Positions 1-7,686 of a stretch of DNA of 18,042 bases are shown here, piece after piece (the first letter of the stretch is position 1; every line of letters starts with the position of its first letter). A program made the translations under genes and the position numbers. This DNA comes from Synergistaceae bacterium (lineage in GTDB: Bacteria > Synergistota > Synergistia > Synergistales > Aminobacteriaceae), in assembly GCA_031289165.1 (NCBI GenBank), contig JAITPZ010000205.1, positions 1 to 18,042 of the forward strand, in the 5' to 3' direction. The notes under the pieces were generated by a model that did no database searches, had not been told where the DNA came from, and was given only the letters and a program-made list of their open reading frames with translations.

Positions 1-465
1 GAACAGGTCGAGGCCGAGCTGAAGGAGTGTTACGGGTCGTTCGTGCTCTCCCGTGCTCAGACGACGCCGGAGGTTCTGGAGCAGGCCCTGATGATCCCGG
101 GCGCGAAATGCACGCTTACCGCGAGCTGGAAAAACGTTATGAGCGTCATGGTTCCCGAATACGACGTCAGGCAGGAGGGCAACCCCGTGAATTACGGCTT
201 CGCCTCCGTCCCCCTGCTTCTGGACGTGGCGCTGGAGCAGTTCGGAAAGCTGATTCTGCGCCTGCTCGAACTCGCGGCGAAGGAAAAGGCCATTCGACTG
301 ATGGCGGGCGAGATCGAGCGGACACGGCGGCGGGTCAACGCGTTGGAGTACGTCATGATCCCCAACCTGGCGGAGACCATTCGCTACATCAGCATGAAGC
401 TCGACGAACAGGAGCGCTCGACCCTGAGCCGCCTCATGAAAATCAAGGAGATCGTCCGCAGGTAA
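1..465 (+). CDS. atpD: V-type ATP synthase subunit D, C-terminal part (5' end outside window)
   Basis: The open frame runs in from base 1 and ends at TAA 463-465, leaving 154 residues. Subunit D is the central rotor stalk of V/A-type ATPases, a long coiled coil that couples the catalytic A3B3 head to the membrane ring. The sequence shows the family's conserved C-terminal helix: RRRVNALEYVMIPNL, then ETIRYI, then KLDEQERSTLSRLMKIK. The heptad-rich stretch before it (FGKLILRLLELAAKEKAIRLMAGEIERT, in two pieces) fits the coiled coil. It would normally be the last or near-last gene of a V-ATPase operon, and a strong terminator follows about 75 nt downstream, which agrees. A GTG at 43 is internal and not the real start. 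The N-terminal third lies outside the window. Family assignment is firm; whether the enzyme makes ATP or pumps Na+ or H+ cannot be read from this subunit. Confidence 0.93.
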   Translation, partial: EQVEAELKECYGSFVLSRAQTTPEVLEQALMIPGAKCTLTASWKNVMSVMVPEYDVRQEGNPVNYGFASVPLLLDVALEQFGKLILRLLELAAKEKAIRLMAGEIERTRRRVNALEYVMIPNLAETIRYISMKLDEQERSTLSRLMKIKEIVRR

Positions 466-541
466 CCGTCGAATTTTTGAGACGGCAGCGCGGCGCACTC
501 CCTGAATCACGGCCCTCGTGTTCACGCCGAAAAAATAAAAT

Positions 542-582
542 AAAAAATTCCCCTCCCGGATAACGATGAGGGGAATTTTTTT
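542..582 (+). terminator. Bidirectional intrinsic terminator between convergent atpD and reductase genes
   Basis: A perfect 14-bp stem (AAAAAATTCCCCTC at 542-555 with GAGGGGAATTTTTT at 568-581) closes a 12-nt loop. Read rightwards it ends in a run of seven T; read leftwards the stem is followed by an AT-rich TTTTTTATTTTATTTT tract. It therefore serves the V-ATPase transcript from the left and the convergent minus-strand reductase transcript (stop at 668) from the right. Confidence 0.9.
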
Positions 583-667
583 GCGCGCCCGTCGGGCGAG
601 TTCTCTCGCAACGCTGGGGATAGCCTGAAGATAATCCGGATTCCGCGGGAATCTTCCTTTCCTGTAT

Positions 668-1606
668 TCACACCCTGCAGACCCTGCGGAGGTTTTCACA
701 GAGCGTCTTATAGGTGGGAACGGGAACGCCCAGAGACTCTCCCTCCGCGGAGACGTAACCGATCAGGGTTTCCAGCTCGGTGGGACGTTCCTTCTCTCTG
801 TCCAGCTGCATCGAGGTTTTTGTCCCGGGGGCGAAGGCGCGGGCTTTTTCCAGCGTGATGTCGGCGATGTTCTCCGGAAGGTCCACGTTCTTCGCCCTCG
901 CCACGGCCTCGATTTCGCGGAGCAGGCGATTTACGGTTTCGAAACTCTCCTCGTCGGCCAGGACCTCGTCGATGCTGCGTTCAAAAAGGGTTGTGACGCC
1001 GGCAAAGGGGGAGAGGAAGAGGAACTTCGACCACATCTCCACGTCGATCCGCTCCGTCAGGGTGATGCCGATGCCGCTTTTTTTCAGAATCTGCTCGACG
1101 GGGGCGTAGCGAATGCGATTTTCCGCCTCGGTGATTCCCTTTTTGCCGAACAGAACGCGCTGGACCGTGCCGACCTGTCGGACGACGCCCGGGTTTTCCA
1201 CGTGGGCGGAGACATAGATGCACCCCCCCAGTACATCGCTTCCGGCCAGACGCTTTTCAAGAACGGAAACGGCGCTGACTCCGTTGAGCAGGGGGATTAC
1301 GATCGTTCCCTCTCCCGTTGCGGGAGCGATTTCCCGCGCGGCCGCGTCCAGATGGTAACCCTTCGTCGCGAAGATGAGGCAGTCGGCCCTCCCAACCTCT
1401 CCGACGCTGCAGGTTGCCAAAGCGGGACGCACGGTCATTTTGCCGTCGGCGCTCATGAGCTGGAGCCCCTCCGCGCGCACCGTCTCCAGGGTTTTTCCCC
1501 TGCACCAGAAAATCACTTCATGTTCGCGCGAATCCCCAAGTCCCGCCGCCAGGCGACCTCCGACGACACCGCCAACACCACCCAGTCCCACAATCACGAT
1601 TTTCAT
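668..1606 (-). CDS. ApbA/PanE-family NADP-dependent reductase (annotated type: 2-dehydropantoate 2-reductase)
   Basis: The protein has 312 residues from the ATG at 1606; an in-frame ATG nine bases upstream (1615) would give 315. The 1606 start is preferred because it puts the nucleotide-binding strand MKIVIVG at the extreme N-terminus, as in the family, and has GGA about 9 nt upstream. Seen: the dinucleotide-binding motif GLGGVGG (residues 7-13), the catalytic-type lysine in MWSKFLF (K194), and the C-terminal TSMQLD...PTELETL segment that supplies substrate-binding Ser and Glu. PanE reduces ketopantoate to pantoate with NADPH for coenzyme A synthesis. In E. coli PanE an Asn four residues after the lysine contacts the substrate; here that position is Leu. 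A related 2-keto acid may therefore be the true substrate, and no gene symbol is given. It is followed by the bidirectional terminator at 542-582 and has its own likely promoter. Confidence 0.85.
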   Translation of the reverse strand: MKIVIVGLGGVGGVVGGRLAAGLGDSREHEVIFWCRGKTLETVRAEGLQLMSADGKMTVRPALATCSVGEVGRADCLIFATKGYHLDAAAREIAPATGEGTIVIPLLNGVSAVSVLEKRLAGSDVLGGCIYVSAHVENPGVVRQVGTVQRVLFGKKGITEAENRIRYAPVEQILKKSGIGITLTERIDVEMWSKFLFLSPFAGVTTLFERSIDEVLADEESFETVNRLLREIEAVARAKNVDLPENIADITLEKARAFAPGTKTSMQLDREKERPTELETLIGYVSAEGESLGVPVPTYKTLCENLRRVCRV

Positions 1607-1686
1607 ATGTCTCATTCCATTCTGTATCGATTCTGTCGATCAAAAGCCCAAGTGCCTGACGAGCGGGCCTCTGATGTGTCCGAAAT

Positions 1687-1714
1687 ATTATAGCTTATGC
1701 GATTTGAGTGAATA
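1687..1714 (-). promoter_or_regulatory. Probable promoter of the ApbA/PanE-family gene
   Basis: On the minus strand a perfect TATAAT lies at 1692-1687, with a weak TATTCA -35-like hexamer 16 nt upstream. It sits about 80 nt before the start codon, in the gap after the MsrA-like gene, so the reductase is probably transcribed separately. The -35 match is poor; only the -10 is convincing. Confidence 0.45.
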
Positions 1715-1748
1715 GATGTGAGAATTGAGGAATTACAGGGGGTGAAGG

Positions 1749-2414
1749 CTACGACACGAGATATTTTTTCAGGGTGCAGAGGATATCCTCGCTCAGGTCG
1801 TAAAGCTCAAAGTTCTCCGGCAGGTGGGCAGGGGGCAGAAGCTGCCCCACAATGCCGTTCAGCCGCATGGCCAGAGTGGAGCGGATAAAACTTTTCTCAT
1901 CGCTGTAAAAATGCTTTAAATCCTGCATCAGCCAGGGAAGGCTGCGCAAAAAGTATTTCTGAAATCGATTTGGTCCCATGTAAAAGGTTCTGTACGCCGC
2001 GATACGTGTGGGCGGAGACGCTTCCGGGCGCAGTCTGTAACGATCTGTCGCGGCCTGGGCCATGCGCTTCTCAAAGTCGTTTTTGATGAAAATGCACGAC
2101 GCGTAACGCGGAAAACAGGGGTCTCCCAAAGAAGAACCCCATCCCAGAAACATGTCGAGGAGTTGTCCGTAGCTGATGGTTACGGGATCATACTCGACCC
2201 TGACGGCTTCGATATGATCCCTCGTGTCGCTGACGGATGGTGTGGCGTATTTGCCCCCCGCGTAACCGACCGCAGTTTTCCATACGCCCCTGATAACGCC
2301 AAACCGGGCTTCCGTCCTCAAATAGGATCCCATGGCAAACACAGTAGTCTCCAAACGCTGTGGCGCCATTTGATCGATTCTGGGAACTGCCGGCATTGAA
2401 TCCAAGAAGGTCAC
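1749..2414 (-). CDS. MsrA-like protein lacking the catalytic cysteine
   Basis: The protein has 221 residues from a GTG at 2414. The only good Shine-Dalgarno (AAGGA) abuts that GTG, so a TTG at 2405 or ATG at 2396 may be the real start. The fold of peptide-methionine (S)-S-oxide reductase is recognisable: TTVFAMG, then AVGYAGG, then DTRDHIEAVRVEYDP, then ISYGQLLDMF. MsrA reduces methionine-S-sulfoxide in proteins using the Cys of its GCFWG motif. Here that motif reads GSYLR, with Ser30 (TCC at 2327-2325) in the catalytic position. The active-site Glu (E69) and the downstream acid/tyrosine pair (D98, Y104) appear kept, while the loop carries new cysteines C100 and C107, and C213 sits near the C-terminus. 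Ordinary MsrA catalysis is therefore doubtful. It could be a sulfoxide-binding or regulatory protein, or use a relocated cysteine; both are inference. Confidence 0.8.
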   Translation of the reverse strand: MTFLDSMPAVPRIDQMAPQRLETTVFAMGSYLRTEARFGVIRGVWKTAVGYAGGKYATPSVSDTRDHIEAVRVEYDPVTISYGQLLDMFLGWGSSLGDPCFPRYASCIFIKNDFEKRMAQAATDRYRLRPEASPPTRIAAYRTFYMGPNRFQKYFLRSLPWLMQDLKHFYSDEKSFIRSTLAMRLNGIVGQLLPPAHLPENFELYDLSEDILCTLKKYLVS

Positions 2415-2442
2415 TTCCTTAGCGATTTCGATTCCTTCTCCT

Positions 2443-2492
2443 GTTCACAAACGCACCGGGATACGATGCGGACATCGGTCCCGGCTGTGAAC
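2443..2492 (-). promoter_or_regulatory. 50-nt self-complementary leader element upstream of the MsrA-like gene
   Basis: Three nested arms pair around one centre: GTTCACA 2443-2449 with TGTGAAC 2486-2492, CCGGGA 2456-2461 with TCCCGG 2479-2484, and CGATG 2464-2468 with CATCG 2473-2477. That is 18 base pairs with small asymmetric internal loops. On the minus strand the apical loop is TCCG. The element ends about 28 nt before the GTG start and has no U-tract, so it is not a normal terminator. It could be an RNA leader structure or a DNA operator. Confidence 0.55.
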
Positions 2493-2638
2493 TGTATTTA
2501 AAAGCTGGTTCGTACTGTCAGTTTAATTTGGGACGTTATAAGGCTGAAGCTATTATTAAAAAATATTTTCCGCGAATACAGCGTAATATCCCGTATACTC
2601 GGGGATACCGGTCGTAAAATTCAGTAAAACAATCCTTC

Positions 2639-2679
2639 GCAAAAATTGCGCAGCCTCCCCCCGGCTGCGCAATTTTTGC
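2639..2679 (-). terminator. Intrinsic terminator of the S9 peptidase gene
   Basis: A perfect 17-bp inverted repeat (2639-2655 with 2663-2679) has a 7-nt C-rich loop and starts 3 nt after the peptidase stop codon. On the minus strand the 3' arm contains ATTTTTGC, so the T-run lies inside the stem end. The symmetric sequence could work in both directions. Confidence 0.8.
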
Positions 2680-2682
2680 CCT

Positions 2683-4644
2683 TCAGCGGGTCTTCAGGTG
2701 GTTGCGGAAGAAATCCTCCATGGCCCGATAAAAGGCGATGCGGTTCTCTTCGTTATGGAAGCCGTGCCCTTCGTTTTCCCGAACCATGTAGACGACATCC
2801 CTGCCCGTTTTTTTGACGGCCTCCACGATCTGGTCGGACTCCGCCTTTTTGACGCGCGGATCGTTGGCCCCCTGCGCGACGAAAAGGGGAATTCGAATTT
2901 CATCGGCGTGGAATACGGGCGAAACCTCCTCCAGAAGGGCTTTATCCTTTACGGGATGGCCGATCATCTCGTACTCCATCTCGCGGAGCGGTTCCCAGTA
3001 GGGGGGGATGCTGTCGAGCAGCGTGAAGATGTTGGACGGGCCGACGTAACTCACCGCGCAGGCGTAGAGGTCGGGCGTGAACGTCGCGCCGGCCAGCGCC
3101 GCGTATCCACCGTAGCTGCCTCCGTATATGGCGACGCGTTTTTTGTCGGCGATGCCCCGGGCGACCAGCCATTCCACGCCATCGGTCACGTCGTTCTGCA
3201 TTCCTCTGCCCCACTGTTTGAAGCCGGCCTCCCAGAAGGACCTGCCGTATCCGGTGGAACCCCGGAAGTTTACCTGCAGCACGGCCGCTCCCCGATTCGC
3301 CAGAAACTGCGCCTCCGAGTCGAACCCCCACGTATCGCGGGCCGAGGGGCCGCCGTGCGGAATCACGACGACGGGCAGGTCGAGGTTCAAATCAGGGGAA
3401 GCGTCCTCCGACAGCCCCGCCGGAAGCTCTGCGCCCAAAGGCAGCGTGAGGTATCCGTGGATGGTCAGGCCGTCCCGCGAGGGGTAGCTGACCGGCGTCA
3501 TGGGGGCCATCTGATCCTCTTTCAGCCACGACGCCAGGTCGGCGAGCTTTTCCAGTCTGTCCGTCTGGCGGTCGTAGAGGTAGTACGTTCCGCGCGATCG
3601 GTCGCTGAAGGTCGCCAGAATAACGCGTCGCTCGTCGTCGTCCATATCCGTGACGGCCACCTCGTAACCGGAAAATTTCGCCTCGAGCGTCTCCTGAAGG
3701 TTGCGGCGTTCCTCGTCGAAAAAGTGATGGTGCGACCTGTCGGTCGTGTAGAGGACGCCGGTGATAACCTTGCGCTTTCTGGAGGACAGAAGGCGGCTCA
3801 CGTCCACATCGGGGTTTTCGTAGACCAGGTCCAGCGTTTTGTTCGCGTTGGGGTCGAAGGTGTAGATGGCTGTTTTATCGCGGCTCAGGTTCGACGCGAT
3901 GTACATCAGTCTGTTGTCGTAGCTGAACATGAGGGGGGAGAAGTCGTCCCTGAAGTTCGTGGTTATGAGCTTTTTGAAGGGCTCGTCCTCCGTTGCGCGG
4001 TAGAGCAGGCTCTGGTTGACGCCGTCCGTCTCGTACGCGCCCCTCAGTCGGCCGTCGTGGTCGGTCATCCATCCCGTGATGTTGCCGGGGTTTTCGGCGA
4101 TCTGCGTCAGTTCGCCCGTCTCGAGGTCACAGCGATAGACGTCGAATACCTCCGGGTTGCTTTTGTTCATGGAGATCAGCATGTGGCGCGGGTCCTCCTC
4201 GAGGTCGTCCAGAACGTACGTTTTGGTCCCCTCGAAAGGCGTCAGCTCCCTTGGCTCTCCGCCATCCGCGCCGACCAGAAAGACGTGAAAGTTCTCGTCG
4301 CCGCCTCTGTCCTGAACGAACGCGACGCGATCGCTGCCCTTCCAGAAAAAGCCTCCGATATCGCGCTCGGTGGCCGACGTCAGGCGGCGCTCCTCCGCGT
4401 TCGCGCCCTTTCCCCCTTTAGCGTCGTCGTCCAAAACAATGTCGCGAACGTAGATGTTCATGCGGTTTTCCCAGGGTTTCAGGTAAGCCAGTTTTTTCCC
4501 GTCCGGCGATATGGAAAAACTCGCGACGTCGGGGTTGCGAAAAAAGTCCTCGGCCGGAATGAGAGCCGGGAAGCTCGTCTGTGCCGCGGCCATCGAGGAC
4601 AGACTGAAAATCAGTATGAAAGCCAGTAAAATTCCGTTCTGCAT
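2683..4644 (-). CDS. Exported S9 (prolyl oligopeptidase) family serine peptidase
   Basis: The protein has 653 residues. The start ATG at 4644 is supported by GGAGGAGG 6 nt upstream. Residues 1-21 form a Sec signal peptide (hydrophobic core ILLAFILIF, AAA before Q22), so the enzyme acts outside the cytoplasmic membrane. The middle (about 30-390) has repeating DGK/YLYDRQT-type strands of a beta-propeller, including a WD40-like SISPDGKKLAYL. The C-terminal alpha/beta hydrolase carries the oxyanion-type HGGP, the nucleophile elbow GGSYGGY (Ser510), the acid in GANDPR (Asp595) and the base in NEGHGF (His627), so the triad is complete. Members are dipeptidyl aminopeptidases, acylaminoacyl peptidases or oligopeptidases that trim short peptides; the exact specificity is not visible. 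Extracellular peptide trimming would suit an amino-acid-fermenting host. It is monocistronic, with its own terminator. Confidence 0.93.
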   Translation of the reverse strand: MQNGILLAFILIFSLSSMAAAQTSFPALIPAEDFFRNPDVASFSISPDGKKLAYLKPWENRMNIYVRDIVLDDDAKGGKGANAEERRLTSATERDIGGFFWKGSDRVAFVQDRGGDENFHVFLVGADGGEPRELTPFEGTKTYVLDDLEEDPRHMLISMNKSNPEVFDVYRCDLETGELTQIAENPGNITGWMTDHDGRLRGAYETDGVNQSLLYRATEDEPFKKLITTNFRDDFSPLMFSYDNRLMYIASNLSRDKTAIYTFDPNANKTLDLVYENPDVDVSRLLSSRKRKVITGVLYTTDRSHHHFFDEERRNLQETLEAKFSGYEVAVTDMDDDERRVILATFSDRSRGTYYLYDRQTDRLEKLADLASWLKEDQMAPMTPVSYPSRDGLTIHGYLTLPLGAELPAGLSEDASPDLNLDLPVVVIPHGGPSARDTWGFDSEAQFLANRGAAVLQVNFRGSTGYGRSFWEAGFKQWGRGMQNDVTDGVEWLVARGIADKKRVAIYGGSYGGYAALAGATFTPDLYACAVSYVGPSNIFTLLDSIPPYWEPLREMEYEMIGHPVKDKALLEEVSPVFHADEIRIPLFVAQGANDPRVKKAESDQIVEAVKKTGRDVVYMVRENEGHGFHNEENRIAFYRAMEDFFRNHLKTR

Positions 4645-4882
4645 GAAAATCCTCCTCCGGATAAATAACAGGGGGCGACCTGCGCCTCGTCATCTGTTAA
4701 TCTACTCATAAAATGAACTCCGTGTCATGCGATTTTATGCGTAGAAACGTGGATGTACCGGGCGGGAATAATACTGAGTCGTGTTCGGTCGAGTGGGATA
4801 TCGACGCGCGAAGGAAGGTGGAATTCGGTTTTTGCCGTTTTATTGCCGGATTTCTGAGGGACGGACAGGGGGAGGTGCTTTT

Positions 4883-5035
4883 ATGAACGGGGGAGCGGCG
4901 GTGGTATTGTTCTGTTGCGCGACGGCCATGGCCTTTGCGGGAGGACGACGTTATCGCTCCGGAGAGAAGGGGCGAGCCATGCTCGATTTTTTTATGGCCG
5001 CATGCATGGTGATTTTCGGCGCAGGATATCTGTAA
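4883..5035 (+). CDS. Small two-helix membrane protein, 50 aa, unknown function
   Basis: The ATG at 4883 is preceded by GGGGGAGGTG at ideal spacing, stronger than the ribosome sites of most neighbours, and the frame ends with TAA at 5033-5035. The predicted protein begins MNGGAAVVLFCCATAMAF and has two hydrophobic segments (about residues 4-20 and 32-49) joined by a basic turn, GGRRYRSGEKGR. It would form a hairpin in the cytoplasmic membrane. An in-frame GTG at 4781 would extend it, but the extension lacks a ribosome site and membrane character. No homologous family is recognised. The neighbours are the divergent S9 peptidase and the downstream Fe-S aldo/keto reductase, 123 nt away. The good ribosome site and clean topology argue that it is real, but short hydrophobic frames can arise by chance. 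Confidence 0.5.
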   Translation: MNGGAAVVLFCCATAMAFAGGRRYRSGEKGRAMLDFFMAACMVIFGAGYL

Positions 5036-5116
5036 ACCAAAGTCTGCGGCGTTTATGGCTGGAATTTTGGAGGGGCGCGATTGCGATATCCCTGCCTGAA
5101 ATGGTCCAAAGAGTCA

Positions 5117-5122
5117 TATAAT
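5117..5122 (+). promoter_or_regulatory. Probable -10 box for the aldo/keto reductase gene
   Basis: A perfect TATAAT lies 36 nt before the start codon in a locally AT-rich stretch. No good -35 hexamer is found at 16-18 nt upstream, so the call rests on the -10 alone. Confidence 0.35.
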
Positions 5123-5158
5123 ATGTAATACAAGATTACTTTTGGGGGGATATCGAGG

Positions 5159-6298
5159 ATGCTTTACAGAGAAACACCGCGCACCAAAGAGAAGCTTTCC
5201 GTGCTGGGGTTCGGATGTATGAGGCTGCCGATGCAGGACGGTCAGATAGACGAGGCCACCGCGTCGCGCATGATGCACACCGCCGTCGAAAAGGGAATCA
5301 ACTACGTCGACACGGCGTGGCCCTATCACGGCGGACAGGGCGAGACCTCCGTCGGCCGCATGCTGAAGGGGCTGCGGGATAAGGTTCAGCTGGCGACGAA
5401 ACTTCCAAGCTGGCTGGTGAAGACGCGGGAGGACATGGACGACTTCCTCGACAAACAGCTCACGGCCCTGCAGACCGATCACATCGACGTGTATCTGCTG
5501 CACTCGCTGACCGCCGATCGCTGGGACAACATGATGAAGCTCGACGCCCTGAGCTTCATGGAAAAGGCGCGGGCGGCCGGCAAGATCCGCTATATCGCGT
5601 TTTCCTTTCACGATGGAGTCGAGACGTTCAAAAAAATCGTCGACGCCTACTCCTGGGATCTGTGCCAGATTCAGTACAACTTTCTGGACGATAAGTTCCA
5701 GGCGGGAACCGAGGGCCTGAAATACGCCTCCGGAAAGGGCATCGGCGTCATCGTCATGGAGCCCCTGAAGGGCGGCAACCTGACCCTCTCCATGCCGGAG
5801 GAGCTGAAGGGGCCGGCGGCGCTCGCCCGTTATTCGCGTCCCACCCTTGCGGACCTCGGCCTCCGATGGGTCTGGAACCACCCCGAGGTTTCGATCGTTC
5901 TGAGCGGCATGAGCAGTTACGAACAGATGACGCAAAACATCGAAAGCGCGTCCCGCGGGAGCGCCGATTCCCTGTCCTCCGAGGAACTCGCCCTGGTGAA
6001 GGCGGCGAAGGATCTCTTCACCAGCCGTATGCGGGTGCCCTGCACGGCCTGCGCTTACTGCAGGCCCTGCCCCCAGGCCGTCGATATTCCGCAGTGCTTC
6101 ACCAACCTGAACAACGCCGCTATTTCAGGGAATTGGGAGGGGCAAAAGGCCAACTACAGCTATATTCTGGCGCCGGGCCGCGAGGGAAAGCGCGCGTCCG
6201 CCTGTGTGGAGTGCGGCGCCTGCGAGCCCAAATGCCCGCAGCGCATTCCCATCCGCGCGAAGCTGAAAGAGGTCGTCGCCGCCTTCGAGAGCGAGTAG
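5159..6298 (+). CDS. Aldo/keto reductase with C-terminal two-cluster ferredoxin domain
   Basis: The protein has 379 residues; the ATG at 5159 follows a purine-rich GGGGGGATATCGAGG. The N-terminal TIM barrel has the aldo/keto reductase tetrad: Asp51 and Tyr56 in YVDTAWPYHGG, Lys81 in LATKLP and His115 in YLLHS. The NADPH-binding end is seen as MEPLKGG and LSGMSS. After about residue 290 comes a ferredoxin-like domain with two CxxCxxCxxxCP sets (CTACAYCRPCP and CVECGACEPKCP), enough for two [4Fe-4S] clusters. This fused type is common in anaerobes and is thought to link carbonyl reduction to ferredoxin-type electron flow; substrates are mostly unknown. It stands alone between gaps of 123 and 169 nt. 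The length matches the family and no key residue is missing. Confidence 0.92.
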   Translation: MLYRETPRTKEKLSVLGFGCMRLPMQDGQIDEATASRMMHTAVEKGINYVDTAWPYHGGQGETSVGRMLKGLRDKVQLATKLPSWLVKTREDMDDFLDKQLTALQTDHIDVYLLHSLTADRWDNMMKLDALSFMEKARAAGKIRYIAFSFHDGVETFKKIVDAYSWDLCQIQYNFLDDKFQAGTEGLKYASGKGIGVIVMEPLKGGNLTLSMPEELKGPAALARYSRPTLADLGLRWVWNHPEVSIVLSGMSSYEQMTQNIESASRGSADSLSSEELALVKAAKDLFTSRMRVPCTACAYCRPCPQAVDIPQCFTNLNNAAISGNWEGQKANYSYILAPGREGKRASACVECGACEPKCPQRIPIRAKLKEVVAAFESE

Positions 6299-6304
6299 AA
6301 CCGG

Positions 6305-6330
6305 GAGAGCGCGATCGGGTTCGCGCTTTC
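6305..6330 (+). terminator. Possible weak terminator after the aldo/keto reductase
   Basis: A 10-bp stem with one G-U pair (GAGAGCGCGA at 6305-6314 with TCGCGCTTTC at 6321-6330) has a 6-nt loop and starts 6 nt after the stop codon. Only a short GGGGTTTT follows, without a real T-run, so termination may be partial. Confidence 0.4.
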
Positions 6331-6349
6331 GATACGGGGTTTTACGCAC

Positions 6350-6376
6350 TTTACAATACTGTGAAATGGGTATAGT
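6350..6376 (+). promoter_or_regulatory. Possible promoter of the DUF3798 gene
   Basis: TTTACA (6350-6355) resembles a -35 box and TATAGT (6371-6376) a -10 box, but the spacer is only 15 nt. An overlapping TACAAT at 6352-6357 is an alternative -10 box. The region is AT-rich and lies about 92 nt before the start codon. Confidence 0.35.
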
Positions 6377-6467
6377 TTAAAGAGCGACTGCTTGCTTTAT
6401 ACCGACTTAATGCCGATGCGACGGATCGATTCGGACGGGGCGGGACAAAAAACAGGAGGTGTTTCAA

Positions 6468-7661
6468 GTGGTGAAGGGTTTTGTCAGGTGCGCGGCGCTG
6501 GTATTGGTGTTGTTGTTGTTTTCGACGCCCGTTTCGGCGGCGGATTTTCACATCGGAGTCGTGACGGGAACCGTTTCGCAGGCCGAGGACAATCTTCGGG
6601 GCGCGGAGCATCTGATCGAGGAGTACGGTAATTCCTCGGACGGCGGCATGATCACCCACATTACCTATCCCGACAACTTCATGTCCGAGATGGAGACGAC
6701 GGTCACGCAGATCGCGGGTCTCGCGGACGATCCCAAAATGAAGGTCGTCGTGGTGAACGAGGCTATTCCCGGAACGACGGAGGGTTTCCGACGCATCCGC
6801 GAAAAGCGCCCCGACATCCTTCTTTTCGCGGGTGAAGCGCACGAGGATCCCGGTGTCGTCACCTCGGCCGCGGACCTGGCGGTCAACACCGACAATATCG
6901 CCCGCGGTTATCTGATCCCCCTGGCGGCTCAGAAGCTGGGCGCGAAGACTTTCGTCCACATTTCCTTTCCCCGCCACATGAGCTACGAGACCCTCGGCCG
7001 CCGGCGCGCCATCATGGAGGTGGCCTGCAGGGACTTGGGAATAAAGTTCGTATTCGAGACGGCGCCGGATCCCACCAGCGACGTGGGCGTCGCCGGGGCG
7101 CAGCAGTTCATCCTCGAAAAGGTTCCGGCGTGGCTCGACCAGTACGGCCCGGACACCTCCTTCTTCTGTACCAACAACGCCCACACGGAGCCCCTGCTCA
7201 AGCGTATCGCGGAGCTGGGCGGCAGCTTCGTCGAGGCCGACCTTCCCTCCCCGCTGATGGGTTATCCCGGAGCGCTGGGCATCGATCTTTCCAAAGAAAA
7301 GGGAGACTGGCCGGCGATCCTGAAAAAGGTGGAGGAGGCCGTCGACGCGGCGGGCGGCAGCGGACGCATGGGGACCTGGGCGTACTCCTACGGCTACACG
7401 AACAGCGCCGCTCTTGCGGAGTTCGGCAAACGTATCGTCGAGGGAGCGGCGAAGATCGACAGCCTGAAGGACATGGCCGAGTGCTACAACAAGTACACCC
7501 CCGGCGCGAGGTGGAACGCCAGCTATTACACCGACGCGGGAACGGGCGTGCGCAACAGGAAATTTATACTGGTGCGTCAGGACACCTACGTTTTCGGCAG
7601 CGGCTATATGGGCATGAGCGACGTCGAGATTCCCGAGAAGTACTTCCAGATCAGCAAATAG
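6468..7661 (+). CDS. DUF3798 family secreted protein, putative solute-binding protein of the adjacent ABC transporter
   Basis: The protein has 397 residues from the GTG at 6468, chosen because AGGAGGT at 6454-6460 sits 7 nt upstream. The first 25 or so residues are a signal peptide (ALVLVLLLF core, VSAA cleavage region). No lipobox cysteine is seen at the cleavage site, so the mature protein is probably free in the periplasm. The mature part starts DFHIGVVTG and contains strands such as KVVVVNEAIPGTTEGF and PDILLFAGEAHEDPG, typical of two-lobed type I periplasmic-binding proteins. I recognise it as DUF3798, a family without an assigned ligand to my knowledge. The tandem-NBD ATPase and two permeases lie downstream after a DUF819 gene and no other binding protein is in the window. 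The role as their ligand-capture subunit is inferred from fold and context. Confidence 0.85.
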   Translation: MVKGFVRCAALVLVLLLFSTPVSAADFHIGVVTGTVSQAEDNLRGAEHLIEEYGNSSDGGMITHITYPDNFMSEMETTVTQIAGLADDPKMKVVVVNEAIPGTTEGFRRIREKRPDILLFAGEAHEDPGVVTSAADLAVNTDNIARGYLIPLAAQKLGAKTFVHISFPRHMSYETLGRRRAIMEVACRDLGIKFVFETAPDPTSDVGVAGAQQFILEKVPAWLDQYGPDTSFFCTNNAHTEPLLKRIAELGGSFVEADLPSPLMGYPGALGIDLSKEKGDWPAILKKVEEAVDAAGGSGRMGTWAYSYGYTNSAALAEFGKRIVEGAAKIDSLKDMAECYNKYTPGARWNASYYTDAGTGVRNRKFILVRQDTYVFGSGYMGMSDVEIPEKYFQISK

Positions 7662-7686
7662 CCCGGCACATCGGTTGATTTCGCGG

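Noticed and set aside
27..563. Plus-strand 178-codon frame overlapping atpD
   Set aside because: Arg/Gly-rich translation in another frame of the V-ATPase D gene, running through into the terminator.
2587..2607. TATCCC/GGGATA inverted repeat in the gap before the MsrA-like gene
   Set aside because: Six base pairs with a 9-nt loop and no context; expected by chance.
2698..4629. Plus-strand open frame of 643 codons fully antisense to the S9 peptidase
   Set aside because: It mirrors a gene with a signal peptide and full catalytic triad; high-GC codon bias keeps the opposite frame open. Its product shows no recognisable domain and its start has no ribosome site.
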